From NCBI RefSeq assembly GCF_014529945.1, contig NZ_JACVFB010000002.1:558001-622000 (forward strand): 64,000 nucleotides of DNA, in the 5' to 3' direction. The notes beneath the pieces are model-generated. The model was not told where the DNA came from and made no database searches. It worked only from the letters and a program-made list of their open reading frames with translations. The stretch comes from Chitinophaga varians (lineage in GTDB: Bacteria; Bacteroidota; Bacteroidia; Chitinophagales; Chitinophagaceae). Both the position numbers and the translations under genes were made by a program. Below, piece after piece: positions 50,829 through 59,137 of this stretch; the stretch's first letter is position 1, and each line of letters opens with the position of its first letter.

Positions 50829-51971
50829 GTGCGATTCTTAAGACTATTTACGAAAGGCTTTTTTGTATTCATCAACGTTGGAGTGGTGTTGCTTTTTCTT
50901 GCCGCCTGCCTTGCACCGTATATTTCCCCGGCCTGGTTCTGGCCTATCAGTTTCATTACGCTGGCCTTTCCGTTTTTACTGGGCTTGCTGGTGATATTTA
51001 TGGTGGGGTGGCTGTTTTTCAACTACCGCTATGCTTTTTTATCGCTCACGGCGCTATTTCTTGGCTGGAAGTCCATCAGTGCCTTTCTGGCGTTTAACCT
51101 GCCTTCCGGGAATAAGCCGGCGCCGGCCAACCAGAGCCTGACCGTGATGAGTTACAACGTGAGCCAGTTTGGCCTGTACCGTGAAAAAGACAGTAAATAT
51201 AACCGTCAGGCTATGTTTGCGCTGATCAAAAAACAGGAGCCGGACATCGCCTGCTTCCAGGACTTTTACACCTCCGAGCGCAAGAATGATTTTAACAACC
51301 GGGAAGATATTTCCCGGGAGATGAAAATGCCCTATCGTTTCTTTTCGAGCGATTTTAACCGGAACGGAATGCAGCACTGGGGTTCCATCATCTTTTCAAA
51401 ATATCCTATTATTGCATCGGACAAAGTGAAAATGAGCATGGGCCCTCTGAGTGAAAGCCTGATTTATGCAGATATTGTAAAAGATGACGATACCATCCGC
51501 ATTGTGAATATGCACCTGGAATCGTACCGTTTCAACGAAAAGGACTATACCGATATCCGCAAGATCAAAAACCAGGAAGATACTGGTCTGGTGGCCACCA
51601 AAAACATCATTCAGAAGATGCGTGAAGCGTATATACGCCGCAGTCAGCAGGCCGATATTGTAGGTAATTTTATCCGGCAGAGCCCTTATCCGGTGATTGT
51701 ATGCGGAGATTTTAACGATACCCCGGCATCGTACACCTATTTCACGATTAAAGGCGACCTCCAGGACGCTTTCCTGAACAAAGGATGGGGCGTGGGCCGC
51801 ACATTCAACGGGATCGCTCCCACCCTGCGTATTGACTATGTGTTTGCCAGTACCGATTTTAAGGTCAACAGTTTCCGGAGAATCATGTCCGACCTGTCTG
51901 ACCACTATCCGGTCATCGCCAATCTCAGCCTCATTGGCAGTGGTATGCAGGAAGTAGAAGTAAACAAATAA
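50829..51971 (+). CDS. Membrane-anchored EEP family protein, paralogue
   Basis: 380 residues from GTG 50829, the only plausible start. Two to three N-terminal membrane segments (FINVGVVLLFLAACLAPYIS and FPFLLGLLVIFMVGWLFF) precede an EEP domain with VMSYNVSQFGLY, ACFQDFYTSE, VIVCGDFNDTPASYTY, LRIDYVF and SDHYPVIANL. The domain is close to that of the previous gene, indicating tandem duplication, with a full set of active-site residues here (Asp in SDH; QDF in place of QEF). Function unknown; the pair may act on lipids or nucleic acids at the membrane. Confidence 0.85.
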   Translation: MRFLRLFTKGFFVFINVGVVLLFLAACLAPYISPAWFWPISFITLAFPFLLGLLVIFMVGWLFFNYRYAFLSLTALFLGWKSISAFLAFNLPSGNKPAPANQSLTVMSYNVSQFGLYREKDSKYNRQAMFALIKKQEPDIACFQDFYTSERKNDFNNREDISREMKMPYRFFSSDFNRNGMQHWGSIIFSKYPIIASDKVKMSMGPLSESLIYADIVKDDDTIRIVNMHLESYRFNEKDYTDIRKIKNQEDTGLVATKNIIQKMREAYIRRSQQADIVGNFIRQSPYPVIVCGDFNDTPASYTYFTIKGDLQDAFLNKGWGVGRTFNGIAPTLRIDYVFASTDFKVNSFRRIMSDLSDHYPVIANLSLIGSGMQEVEVNK

Positions 51972-52052
51972 GTATAATTATGAAAATGTTTAATATTTTG
52001 AGATCTGACCGATGTTGTTCCCGGACTTTTTACATACATCTGGAACAATATT

Positions 52053-52060
52053 TATCTTTG
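52053..52060 (+). promoter_or_regulatory. -7 box TATCTTTG for cysS
   Basis: Perfect TAnnTTTG; the leader to ATG 52127 would be about 61 nt. Confidence 0.65.
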
Positions 52061-52126
52061 CCATCCACCACCGGAAAAAAGGCCTGTTGCCTGTAACAGG
52101 TCCCCGGAAATTCTTAATTACAGCAT

Positions 52127-53623
52127 ATGTCAGAACTCAAAATATACAATTCAATACATCGTCAGAAAGAAGTCTTCACCCCACTGCATCCCGGCCACGC
52201 GGGCATGTACGTATGCGGACCCACCGTATCCGGAGAATCACATCTCGGCCATGCCCGTCCGTATATCACCTTTGATGTGGTATACCGCTACCTGCAGTTC
52301 CTGGGTTATAAAGTACGTTACGTACGTAATATCACCGATGCCGGCCACTTTGAAGAAGAAGGCCGCGCTGCGGAAGACAAAGTTTCCAAATCCGCCGTAC
52401 TGGAAAAGCTGGAGCCGATGGAGCTGGTACAGAAATACACCAATCTGTTCCACTGGGCCATGCTGCAGTTTGGCAACCTGGAACCCAGCATAGAGCCCAC
52501 CGCTACCGGTCACATCATAGAACAGATTGAAATGATCAAAAAGATCATGGAGAAGGGTTATGCCTATGAAGTAGATGGCAGCGTGTATTTCGACGTAAAA
52601 AAATACGCCGCCGGCTACGATTACGGTATTCTCAGTGGCCGCGTACTGGAAGACATGCTCGAAACCACCCGTGAGCTGGAAGGCCAGGATGAAAAACGCA
52701 ACAAAGCGGATTTCGCCCTGTGGAAAAAAGCTCCGACAGAACATATCATGCGCTGGCCAAGTCCCTGGGGCGAAGGTTTCCCCGGATGGCATATTGAGTG
52801 CTCCGCGATGAGCGCCAAATACCTGGGCCACCAGTTCGATATCCACGGCGGTGGTATGGACCTCCAGTTCCCGCACCACGAATGTGAAATAGCACAAAGT
52901 GAGATCGCCCATGGTGAGATGATGGCGCGCTACTGGATGCACAATAATATGATCACCATCAACGGTCGTAAAATGGGCAAAGCTTATGGCAACACCATCA
53001 AGCTCACGGAAATGTTTACCGGCGAAAATGCACAGCTGGAAAAGGCCTACAGCCCGATGACCATCCGTTTCTTTGTATTGCAGACACACTACCGCAGTAC
53101 GCTCGACTTCTCCAACGAAGCGCTGCAGGCCGCAGAAAAGGGACTGCAACGCCTGTGGGCAGCATATGAAACACTGCAGAAACTGAGCTATACTTCCGAT
53201 GGAGTGGCCATCAATGAAGAGCTGGACAAACAGGTGCGCACCTGGTGCCAGGAATGCCCTGAGTTCATGAATGATGATTTCAGCACCGCCAAAGTGCTGG
53301 CCAATCTGTTTGAGCTGACACCGGTTATCAACTCACTGAAAGGTGGCCAGATCAAAATGCATGAAATCAGCGAGGATACCTTTAACCTGCTGCAACAAAC
53401 CTGGAAGACTTACCTCGTGGACATCCTGGGCATACAGCAACCACCTGCCAGCAGCGACGATCAGTTGCTCGACGGTGTCTTGCAGATGCTCATCTCCATG
53501 CGCAAGGAGGCCAAAGGCCGTAAGGACTACGCCACCTCCGATCGTATCCGCAATGAGCTGCTGGGCATCGGCATACAGCTCAAGGATGAAAAAGATGGTA
53601 ACGTCACGTATAGCGTTCAATAA
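52127..53623 (+). CDS. cysS: Cysteinyl-tRNA synthetase
   Basis: 498 residues, class I synthetase. The zinc cysteine and nucleotide motif lie in [17 protein letters not shown] (HIGH-type HLGH), zinc ligands continue with HIECSAM and PHHECE, the signature is [14 protein letters not shown], and the KMSKS-type motif reads KMGKA ([14 protein letters not shown]). The C-terminal helical domain is shorter than in E. coli. It charges tRNA-Cys and is essential. A -7 box and leader precede it, and the M28 gene follows after 20 nt. Confidence 0.97.
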   Translation: MSELKIYNSIHRQKEVFTPLHPGHAGMYVCGPTVSGESHLGHARPYITFDVVYRYLQFLGYKVRYVRNITDAGHFEEEGRAAEDKVSKSAVLEKLEPMELVQKYTNLFHWAMLQFGNLEPSIEPTATGHIIEQIEMIKKIMEKGYAYEVDGSVYFDVKKYAAGYDYGILSGRVLEDMLETTRELEGQDEKRNKADFALWKKAPTEHIMRWPSPWGEGFPGWHIECSAMSAKYLGHQFDIHGGGMDLQFPHHECEIAQSEIAHGEMMARYWMHNNMITINGRKMGKAYGNTIKLTEMFTGENAQLEKAYSPMTIRFFVLQTHYRSTLDFSNEALQAAEKGLQRLWAAYETLQKLSYTSDGVAINEELDKQVRTWCQECPEFMNDDFSTAKVLANLFELTPVINSLKGGQIKMHEISEDTFNLLQQTWKTYLVDILGIQQPPASSDDQLLDGVLQMLISMRKEAKGRKDYATSDRIRNELLGIGIQLKDEKDGNVTYSVQ

Positions 53624-53643
53624 GCAAATACCTACAGATAATA

Positions 53644-54636
53644 ATGCGTAAAGTTTTTAGCATGTTGACAACGCTGGCACTTCTGGCCGGCGCTTGTCAA
53701 CAGCCATCCACAAAAACAGACAATACTACCGACAGCACCGGCGCCAGCAAAGTGGCCAAACTGAGTGTGCCGGTACCGGCTTTCAGTGCAGATTCTGCCT
53801 ATGCCTATACCTCCAAACAGGTAAGTTTTGGGCCAAGAATACCCAATACGCCCGCACAGCAGCATTGTGCCGACTGGATGATCAGTTCTCTGAAAAAATG
53901 GGCCGATACCGTATATGTACAACGTACCACCGTAGAGGGTCCGCATAAAGAGAAACTGCCTTGTATCAATATCATCGCCAGCTTCAATCCTGCCGCCAAA
54001 CAGCGGGTGCTGCTACTGGCACACTGGGATACCCGTCCATGGGCCGATGAAGATGCCTTCGACAAAAAAGGCAAACTGGACGGCGCCGATGATGGCGCCA
54101 GCGGCGTGGGCGTGCTGATGGAAGCTGCCCGTCAGTTCAAAACACAACGGCCCGAAGCCGGCGTGGATATCCTGCTCGTAGATGTGGAAGATTACGGGGT
54201 AAAAGACAACGAAAACTCCTTCTGCCTCGGTACCCAGTACTGGGCTAAAAACCCGCACGTAAAGGGCTATAAAGCCAATTACGGCATCCTGCTGGACATG
54301 GTAGGTGGCCGGGGCTCCCAGTTTTACATGGAAGGCTCTTCCCAGCAGTATGCTTACGGCCCTATGAAAATGTTCTGGGACGTGGCCAATCAACTGGGCT
54401 ACTCCGACTATTTCCGGTATGAGAAAAACGGGTCCTATATCACAGATGACCACATTTATGTGAATACCATGGCTAACATCCCGACTTTTGATATCATCGC
54501 CTGGCAGGCCACCGGCAATTTTGCCCCGCACTGGCATACGCAGAATGATAACATGAGCGTGATTGACACCAAAACATTAAAAGCAGTAGGACAAACTATC
54601 CTGCAGGTGATCTACAATCAGCCGTTCACCTACTAA
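53644..54636 (+). CDS. M28 family metallopeptidase / glutaminyl-peptide cyclotransferase-like lipoprotein
   Basis: 330 residues with a lipoprotein signal (LALLAGAC, cysteine at 18). The zinc-binding residues can be followed: LLAHWDTRPWADED, GADDGASGVGVLMEA, VDVEDYGVKD and TDDHIYVNTMANIPTFDII. The pattern, with a single main zinc site, resembles bacterial glutaminyl cyclases, which convert N-terminal glutamine to pyroglutamate, more than aminopeptidases. It would act in the periplasm or on the surface. It lies behind cysS and may share its transcript. Confidence 0.88.
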   Translation: MRKVFSMLTTLALLAGACQQPSTKTDNTTDSTGASKVAKLSVPVPAFSADSAYAYTSKQVSFGPRIPNTPAQQHCADWMISSLKKWADTVYVQRTTVEGPHKEKLPCINIIASFNPAAKQRVLLLAHWDTRPWADEDAFDKKGKLDGADDGASGVGVLMEAARQFKTQRPEAGVDILLVDVEDYGVKDNENSFCLGTQYWAKNPHVKGYKANYGILLDMVGGRGSQFYMEGSSQQYAYGPMKMFWDVANQLGYSDYFRYEKNGSYITDDHIYVNTMANIPTFDIIAWQATGNFAPHWHTQNDNMSVIDTKTLKAVGQTILQVIYNQPFTY

Positions 54637-54687
54637 TGCCCTTGCCGGAGTGCAGGATAGCGGATATAATCATTCAATCAGACGTTT

Positions 54688-55314
54688 ATGCCCAGACCAT
54701 CAGGCACTCCGGTAACGGAGCATGCTTATATCTCCCATCTCAGCAAAGACAAAAAGCTGCAGAAGATCATCAAAGGTCCGCTGGAAGTGCGGACAAAGCG
54801 CAAGAATTTCCCGCTACGCCTCATCGGAGCTATTATGAGCCAGCAGCTTTCCACTAAGGTCGCGGATGTGATCTATGCCCGTTTTCTTGCCCTTTACGAT
54901 AATAAAGAACCCACTCCACAACAGGTAGCTGCTACTGACCCTTCCCGCCTCCGCGCCATTGGATTGTCCAATGCCAAGGTCTCCTATGTGCAGAACGTGG
55001 CCAACTTTGTGATTGCCCAAAAGCTTACCGATGCCAGGCTCCATAAGATGGATGATGAAGCGGTGATCTTATGCCTCACGCAAATCAAAGGCGTAGGCCG
55101 GTGGACGGTAGAAATGCTGCTCATGTTCCACCTTCACCGTGAGGATGTTTTCTCCGTAGACGACCTGGGCATCCAACAGGCCATGGCCAGACTTTATAAG
55201 CTGGATATCGGCGATAAAAAAGCTTTTCGCGAACAGCTGAAGACCATCTCTGCTAAGTGGTCGCCCTACCGGACCCATGCCTGCCGTTATCTCTGGCAAT
55301 GGAAAGACCAATAA
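54688..55314 (+). CDS. DNA-3-methyladenine glycosylase, AlkA/HhH-GPD type
   Basis: 208 residues. The helix-hairpin-helix motif QIKGVGRWTVEMLLMF and the catalytic aspartate in VFSVDDLGIQQAMARLY are clear; RLIGAIMSQQLSTKVADVIYARF is the usual start of the glycosylase core. There is no iron-sulfur loop, matching the AlkA branch that removes alkylated bases. It lies 41 nt before alkB, so the two probably serve repair of alkylation damage together, with exonuclease III (xth) downstream in the same pathway. Confidence 0.9.
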   Translation: MPRPSGTPVTEHAYISHLSKDKKLQKIIKGPLEVRTKRKNFPLRLIGAIMSQQLSTKVADVIYARFLALYDNKEPTPQQVAATDPSRLRAIGLSNAKVSYVQNVANFVIAQKLTDARLHKMDDEAVILCLTQIKGVGRWTVEMLLMFHLHREDVFSVDDLGIQQAMARLYKLDIGDKKAFREQLKTISAKWSPYRTHACRYLWQWKDQ

Positions 55315-55343
55315 GCATGTAAATACATTGCGTACTGCCGTTG

Positions 55344-55351
55344 TAAATTTG
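55344..55351 (+). promoter_or_regulatory. -7 box TAAATTTG just before alkB
   Basis: Perfect TAnnTTTG followed by TATC and ATG 55356, so a transcript would start at or next to the start codon and carry alkB and sir2. Confidence 0.55.
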
Positions 55352-55355
55352 TATC

Positions 55356-55976
55356 ATGAGTTTGCAGGGAAGCCTTTTTGAAGAGTCCAATCCCGGGAAT
55401 GCCATCCACCTGAAGAACGGAGAACTGGCTTATTATCCGCGCTTTTTTAAGCCGGCGGAGAGCGATGTCTATTATCAGACGTTGCAGGACACGATCGATT
55501 GGAAACAGGAATCGATGAATATGTATGGCAAACAGGTTTTATTTCCGCGGTTGATGGCCTGGTATGGAGATGCTGCCACTTCCTATAGTTTTTCCGGCAA
55601 TACCTTTGAGCCCAGCCCATGGACACCGGCATTGACAGCAATACGGGACCGTATCACGCCAACCGCCGGCGCCAGCTTCAACAGCGTATTGCTTAACCTT
55701 TATCGCAGCGGCAGCGACTCTATGGGCTGGCACGCAGATGACGAACCGGAACTGGGGCCCCATCCGGTGATCGCCTCTGTCAACTTCGGCGCCTCCCGTC
55801 GTTTTTTATTACGCTATAAAAATGATCATCACCTGAAACATGAAATATTGCTGGAACATGGCTCCCTCCTGGTCATGAAAGGGACGCTGCAGCAATACTG
55901 GGAACATCAGGTACCCAAAACAAGCCGGCAGATCTCCGGAAGGATTAACCTCACCTTCCGCTTTATCCACTCATAA
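55356..55976 (+). CDS. AlkB family 2-oxoglutarate/Fe(II)-dependent DNA dioxygenase
   Basis: 206 residues. The iron ligands are in WHADDEPELG (HxD) and in YWEHQVPKTSRQISGRINLTFR (second histidine and the arginines that bind 2-oxoglutarate). NLYRSGSDSMGWHADDE is the family signature. The size and LNLYRSG pattern are closer to the ABH2-like group than to E. coli AlkB. The enzyme removes methyl groups from adenine and cytosine in DNA by oxidation. It is tightly followed (17 nt) by a SIR2-like gene. Confidence 0.93.
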   Translation: MSLQGSLFEESNPGNAIHLKNGELAYYPRFFKPAESDVYYQTLQDTIDWKQESMNMYGKQVLFPRLMAWYGDAATSYSFSGNTFEPSPWTPALTAIRDRITPTAGASFNSVLLNLYRSGSDSMGWHADDEPELGPHPVIASVNFGASRRFLLRYKNDHHLKHEILLEHGSLLVMKGTLQQYWEHQVPKTSRQISGRINLTFRFIHS

Positions 55977-55993
55977 AACCATATACACCTGCT

Positions 55994-56875
55994 ATGAACA
56001 ACCTTATTTTGCTAATCGGAAATGATATCAACAACATTTCCAGCGGACAAAGCTGGAAAGACCTGTTGCAGGATATCATCACCTTCTGTCATACGGGAGA
56101 CTGCGTAGAACTGGACGACAAAAAACCATTCCCGCTGCTGTATGAAGAGGTTTTTTTAACCGCCATCAAAAGAGAAAAACTCCGTGAAAGGGAACTGAAA
56201 GCATTTATCGCCATCAAAGCTGCCGAAATCAAAGCCAATGGCATCCATGCCGCCATCCGTGCACTGAAGCCGGCACACATCCTGACCACCAACTATGAGT
56301 TTACCCTTGAAGGACGGACTCCTTATGAAAATACCAGCCTTATCAATGAAAAATTCTATAGCATCTTCCGGAAATATACCATGGATGATATCCACTACTG
56401 GCACATCCACGGCGACTGTCTCAACCCCATGAGTATCAACCTCGGGTTTGAGCACTATGGTGGCCAACTCCAGCTGATGCGTAACTATGTGGTGAGCGGC
56501 ACCTTCTACTCCAGCAAGGAAGTTCCCAAAGAATCCTTACTGAGACGTATACACGCCAAACAAGTGTACTATCACTCATGGATAGACTTTTTCTTTACGC
56601 ATGATATTCACATCTTCGGGTTGTCGCTCGATTTTGTGGAGACAGACCTCTGGTGGTTACTTACCTACAGAGCACGCCAGAAATTTCATCATAAAAATGT
56701 ACCCGTGCCTAACACCCTCTATTATTACATTCCGGAAGAGTTGGTCCCTGCCTGTAAATTCAAGCTGGACCTGCTTACCGCCAATGATGTAAAGGTGATC
56801 AGCCTGCCGGGAAAAGATAAACCCGCCTATTATACCAGCATTATTCAGCGGATAGGAAAACGGAAATCATCCTAA
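55994..56875 (+). CDS. SIR2-like domain protein, possible NADase
   Basis: 293 residues. The first strand and loop LLIGNDINNISSGQSWKDLL match the GNGxN variant of the Sir2 nucleotide loop seen in bacterial SIR2-like defence effectors. Further on are ILTTNYEFTLE (catalytic Asn), YWHIHGDC (catalytic His), the LGFEHYGGQLQLM region and HIFGLSLDFVETDLWWLL near the end. Stand-alone SIR2-like proteins of this kind can break down NAD in anti-phage systems such as Thoeris or DSR; here no other defence gene is present and the partner genes are alkB and an HhH glycosylase. Function therefore unknown; NAD-dependent regulation of repair or defence is inference. Confidence 0.75.
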   Translation: MNNLILLIGNDINNISSGQSWKDLLQDIITFCHTGDCVELDDKKPFPLLYEEVFLTAIKREKLRERELKAFIAIKAAEIKANGIHAAIRALKPAHILTTNYEFTLEGRTPYENTSLINEKFYSIFRKYTMDDIHYWHIHGDCLNPMSINLGFEHYGGQLQLMRNYVVSGTFYSSKEVPKESLLRRIHAKQVYYHSWIDFFFTHDIHIFGLSLDFVETDLWWLLTYRARQKFHHKNVPVPNTLYYYIPEELVPACKFKLDLLTANDVKVISLPGKDKPAYYTSIIQRIGKRKSS

Positions 56876-56980
56876 CAGTTGTAACATTCTACAGGCTGGC
56901 AGCGTTTTTGCAAACAGAAGGTATTCTGACAAAAGTAAACCGTCAGGTGCCTTTTGTTGTTAAAGATTAAATTCACAATT

Positions 56981-57688
56981 ATGTTTTTAGAAATCGCATT
57001 GACGCTGGCTACGACACTGATGACGCCCGTGAAGCCTGTACAGAAGCAGCAAACCTCAAAAAATCAGACTATTTATGTGAAAGAATCCAAGGAGCCATGC
57101 ACCGGCGTAGCACCAATGGAATGCCTGCAGATCAAAGGCGTGAAAGATACTGAATGGTCTAACCTCTACACTAATATCGAAGGGTTCAAATATACGCCTG
57201 GCTATCGTTACAAACTGCTGGTGAGAATTACTCCTGTGAAGAATCCTCCCGCCGATGGTTCTTCTGTAAAATATACCCTGCGAAAAGTATTGGAGAAGAA
57301 AAAAGTAAACACTGCTCCTGAAAAAGGCACTCCCTGGGCATTTATCGCCAGTAAAAGATGGAACCTTATCAAACTGGGAGACAGCACGCTGACGCAATCC
57401 GGTATCTGGGTAGAGTTTGATCCTGCCACCAAACGTTTCCATGGTAAAGGAGGTTGCAATAGTATTTCCGGAGGGTATCATTCTAACGGAGAAAACATTA
57501 CCTTTACAATGGCTATTAGCACCAGAATGGCTTGCATGGATGAAAATGTGATGCGCCGCGAAGCTGAATTTCTGAAGATGATCGGCGAACATACCTACCG
57601 CTATGATGTGGCTGATCAGACACTGAACTTCTACGAAAACAACCAACTGGTCATGATCTTCGGCATGCAGCCTAAAGACCTTAAATAG
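56981..57688 (+). CDS. DUF4377 and META domain protein
   Basis: 235 residues from ATG 56981. A short hydrophobic N-terminus (LEIALTLATTLMTPV) may be a signal. The first domain (TIYVKESKEPCTGVAPMECLQIKG and the GFKYTPGYRYKLLVRI strand) is DUF4377; the second (PWAFIASKRWNLIKL to FDPATKRFHGKGGCNSISGGY and STRMACMDENVMRREAEFLKM) is a META domain as in HslJ. Envelope proteins of this build are common in Bacteroidota; function unknown. It ends at a perfect two-way terminator. Confidence 0.88.
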   Translation: MFLEIALTLATTLMTPVKPVQKQQTSKNQTIYVKESKEPCTGVAPMECLQIKGVKDTEWSNLYTNIEGFKYTPGYRYKLLVRITPVKNPPADGSSVKYTLRKVLEKKKVNTAPEKGTPWAFIASKRWNLIKLGDSTLTQSGIWVEFDPATKRFHGKGGCNSISGGYHSNGENITFTMAISTRMACMDENVMRREAEFLKMIGEHTYRYDVADQTLNFYENNQLVMIFGMQPKDLK

Positions 57689-57712
57689 ACTACTTAGTAA
57701 CCCATTATAACC

Positions 57713-57747
57713 AAAAAAGGTTGTTACAAATTGTAACAACCTTTTTT
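57713..57747. terminator. Perfect bidirectional terminator between convergent genes
   Basis: AAAAAAGGTTGTTACAA, a single A, and the exact complement form a 35-nt palindrome with 17-bp arms. A- and T-runs flank the GTTAC core on both strands, so it can stop transcripts from both the DUF4377 gene and the IPT lipoprotein gene. Confidence 0.93.
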
Positions 57748-57799
57748 CTTTTCTACGTCACTTAATAAAGCTATGGTATAACAATTAAACGCTGCGTTA

Positions 57800-58168
57800 T
57801 TAATATGCCACGCTGGCAATGTCCTGTACGGATGCTACCAGCTTCCGTGTAGGGTTGTACTCAAACAACATAGCGTTGGAGGTCTTATCTCCTACTGCTA
57901 CTACCACTTGTACAGTGTCTGCCTTCTGCTCCGGTACCTGTACCAGCAGATAGTCGGCATTTGCACGCAATACGTGCGCTGCCACATCTCCAAAGATCAC
58001 TTTGTTAGCTGCTTTCTCTTTACTAAATCCATGACCTCTGATGATCAGAAAATTACCGGCATTACCGGTCACTGTAGTTGTCTCATTTTTTTTCTGGTTT
58101 GGGGAACAAGCCGTCATAGCCGCTACCAGCAGCATAAGGGCCACCACAAACATGTTGTAATGTTTCAT
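57800..58168 (-). CDS. IPT/TIG-domain lipoprotein
   Basis: 122 residues. A lipoprotein signal (VALMLLVAAMTAC) precedes one immunoglobulin-like IPT/TIG domain with FLIIRGHGFSKEKAANKVIFGDVAAHVL and VQVVVAVGDKTSNAMLFEY. Such single-domain lipoproteins are surface or periplasmic accessory proteins; several occur near Sus-type systems in Bacteroidota, but no susCD pair is adjacent here. Function unknown. The 217 bp between this gene and sdhB contains nothing coding. Confidence 0.8.
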   Translation of the reverse strand: MKHYNMFVVALMLLVAAMTACSPNQKKNETTTVTGNAGNFLIIRGHGFSKEKAANKVIFGDVAAHVLRANADYLLVQVPEQKADTVQVVVAVGDKTSNAMLFEYNPTRKLVASVQDIASVAY

Positions 58169-58346
58169 CTTTTTAATTCTTCATTTTGGGGTAGGGTAAC
58201 AAACCCTGTTACAAATAAAATCCGGGGTAACACTATTGCATGTAGCAACTCTTATTCGCAACAGTATATCGTCGGTGATTAAAGCGGATGCAAATCTACG
58301 AATTTTCCGGCAAACAACATTCATTTTTGCCAACAAAATTTTCAAA

Positions 58347-58364
58347 ATACGTATTACTACGTAT
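58347..58364 (-). terminator. Probable terminator of the sdh operon
   Basis: ATACGTA and TACGTAT form a 7-bp stem around TTAC about 20 nt after the sdhB stop; on the minus strand the following bases are T-rich (TTTTGAAAATTTTG). Confidence 0.5.
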
Positions 58365-58385
58365 ACGCCAAAACGCAATACTGCG

Positions 58386-59132
58386 CTATTTTTTCAGCAG
58401 TTGCGCCTTGTTGTATTCCCAGTTCATTCTGGCGATATGCAACACTGAAATTTGCTGCGGGCACTCTGCCTCGCAGGCTTCTGTATTACTGCAATGACCG
58501 AACCCTTCTGCGTCCATCTGATCTACCATATGCCGCACTCTCTCCTGCGCTTCCACAGCACCCTGCGGCAACAATACCAGATGCGTGATCTTGGCACTGG
58601 TAAACAAGGCGGCACTGGAATTTTTACATACCGCCACACAGGCACCACAACCAATACAAGCCGCTGCATCGAACGCTGCCTCCGCAATGGGATGGCCTAC
58701 CGGAATACTGTTGGCCTCCGGCGCCTGGCCGGTATTCACCGAAATATACCCACCGGCTTGTATCACCCTGTCAAATGCCGTGCGGTCTATTTTAAGGTCG
58801 CATTTCACCGGAAAAGCGGTGGCACGGAATGGCTCTATGTAAATCGTGTCCCCATCCCTGAAACTGCGCATATGCAGCTGACAGGTGGTCGTATTTTTTA
58901 ATGGCCCGTGCGCACGACCGTTGATCATCACGCCACATTGCCCACAAATTCCCTCGCGGCAATCATGATCAAACTCAATGGCCCGCTGTCCCTGCCCCAG
59001 CAACTGCTCATTCAACATGTCCAGCATCTCCAGAAAAGACATGTCGGGATTTACATCCGCCAGCGCATAATCCTGCATTTTGCCGGTGTCCTGGCTGTTT
59101 TCCTGCCTCCATATTTTCAATCGTATATGCAT
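58386..59132 (-). CDS. sdhB: Succinate dehydrogenase/fumarate reductase iron-sulfur subunit
   Basis: 248 residues. The [2Fe-2S] cysteines are in CREGICGQCGVM and TTCQLHM; the [4Fe-4S] and [3Fe-4S] cysteines in CIGCGACVAVCKN and CEAECPQQISV with HCSNTEA. It carries electrons from the flavoprotein to the membrane subunit. It starts 5 nt after sdhA ends and closes a tight five-gene unit. Confidence 0.95.
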   Translation of the reverse strand: MHIRLKIWRQENSQDTGKMQDYALADVNPDMSFLEMLDMLNEQLLGQGQRAIEFDHDCREGICGQCGVMINGRAHGPLKNTTTCQLHMRSFRDGDTIYIEPFRATAFPVKCDLKIDRTAFDRVIQAGGYISVNTGQAPEANSIPVGHPIAEAAFDAAACIGCGACVAVCKNSSAALFTSAKITHLVLLPQGAVEAQERVRHMVDQMDAEGFGHCSNTEACEAECPQQISVLHIARMNWEYNKAQLLKK

Positions 59133-59137
59133 ACACG

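Noticed and set aside
54645..54719. 10-bp inverted repeat (GCCGGAGTGC / GCACTCCGGT) around the start of the glycosylase gene
   Set aside because: The arms are about 55 nt apart and one lies in coding sequence; it may be chance.
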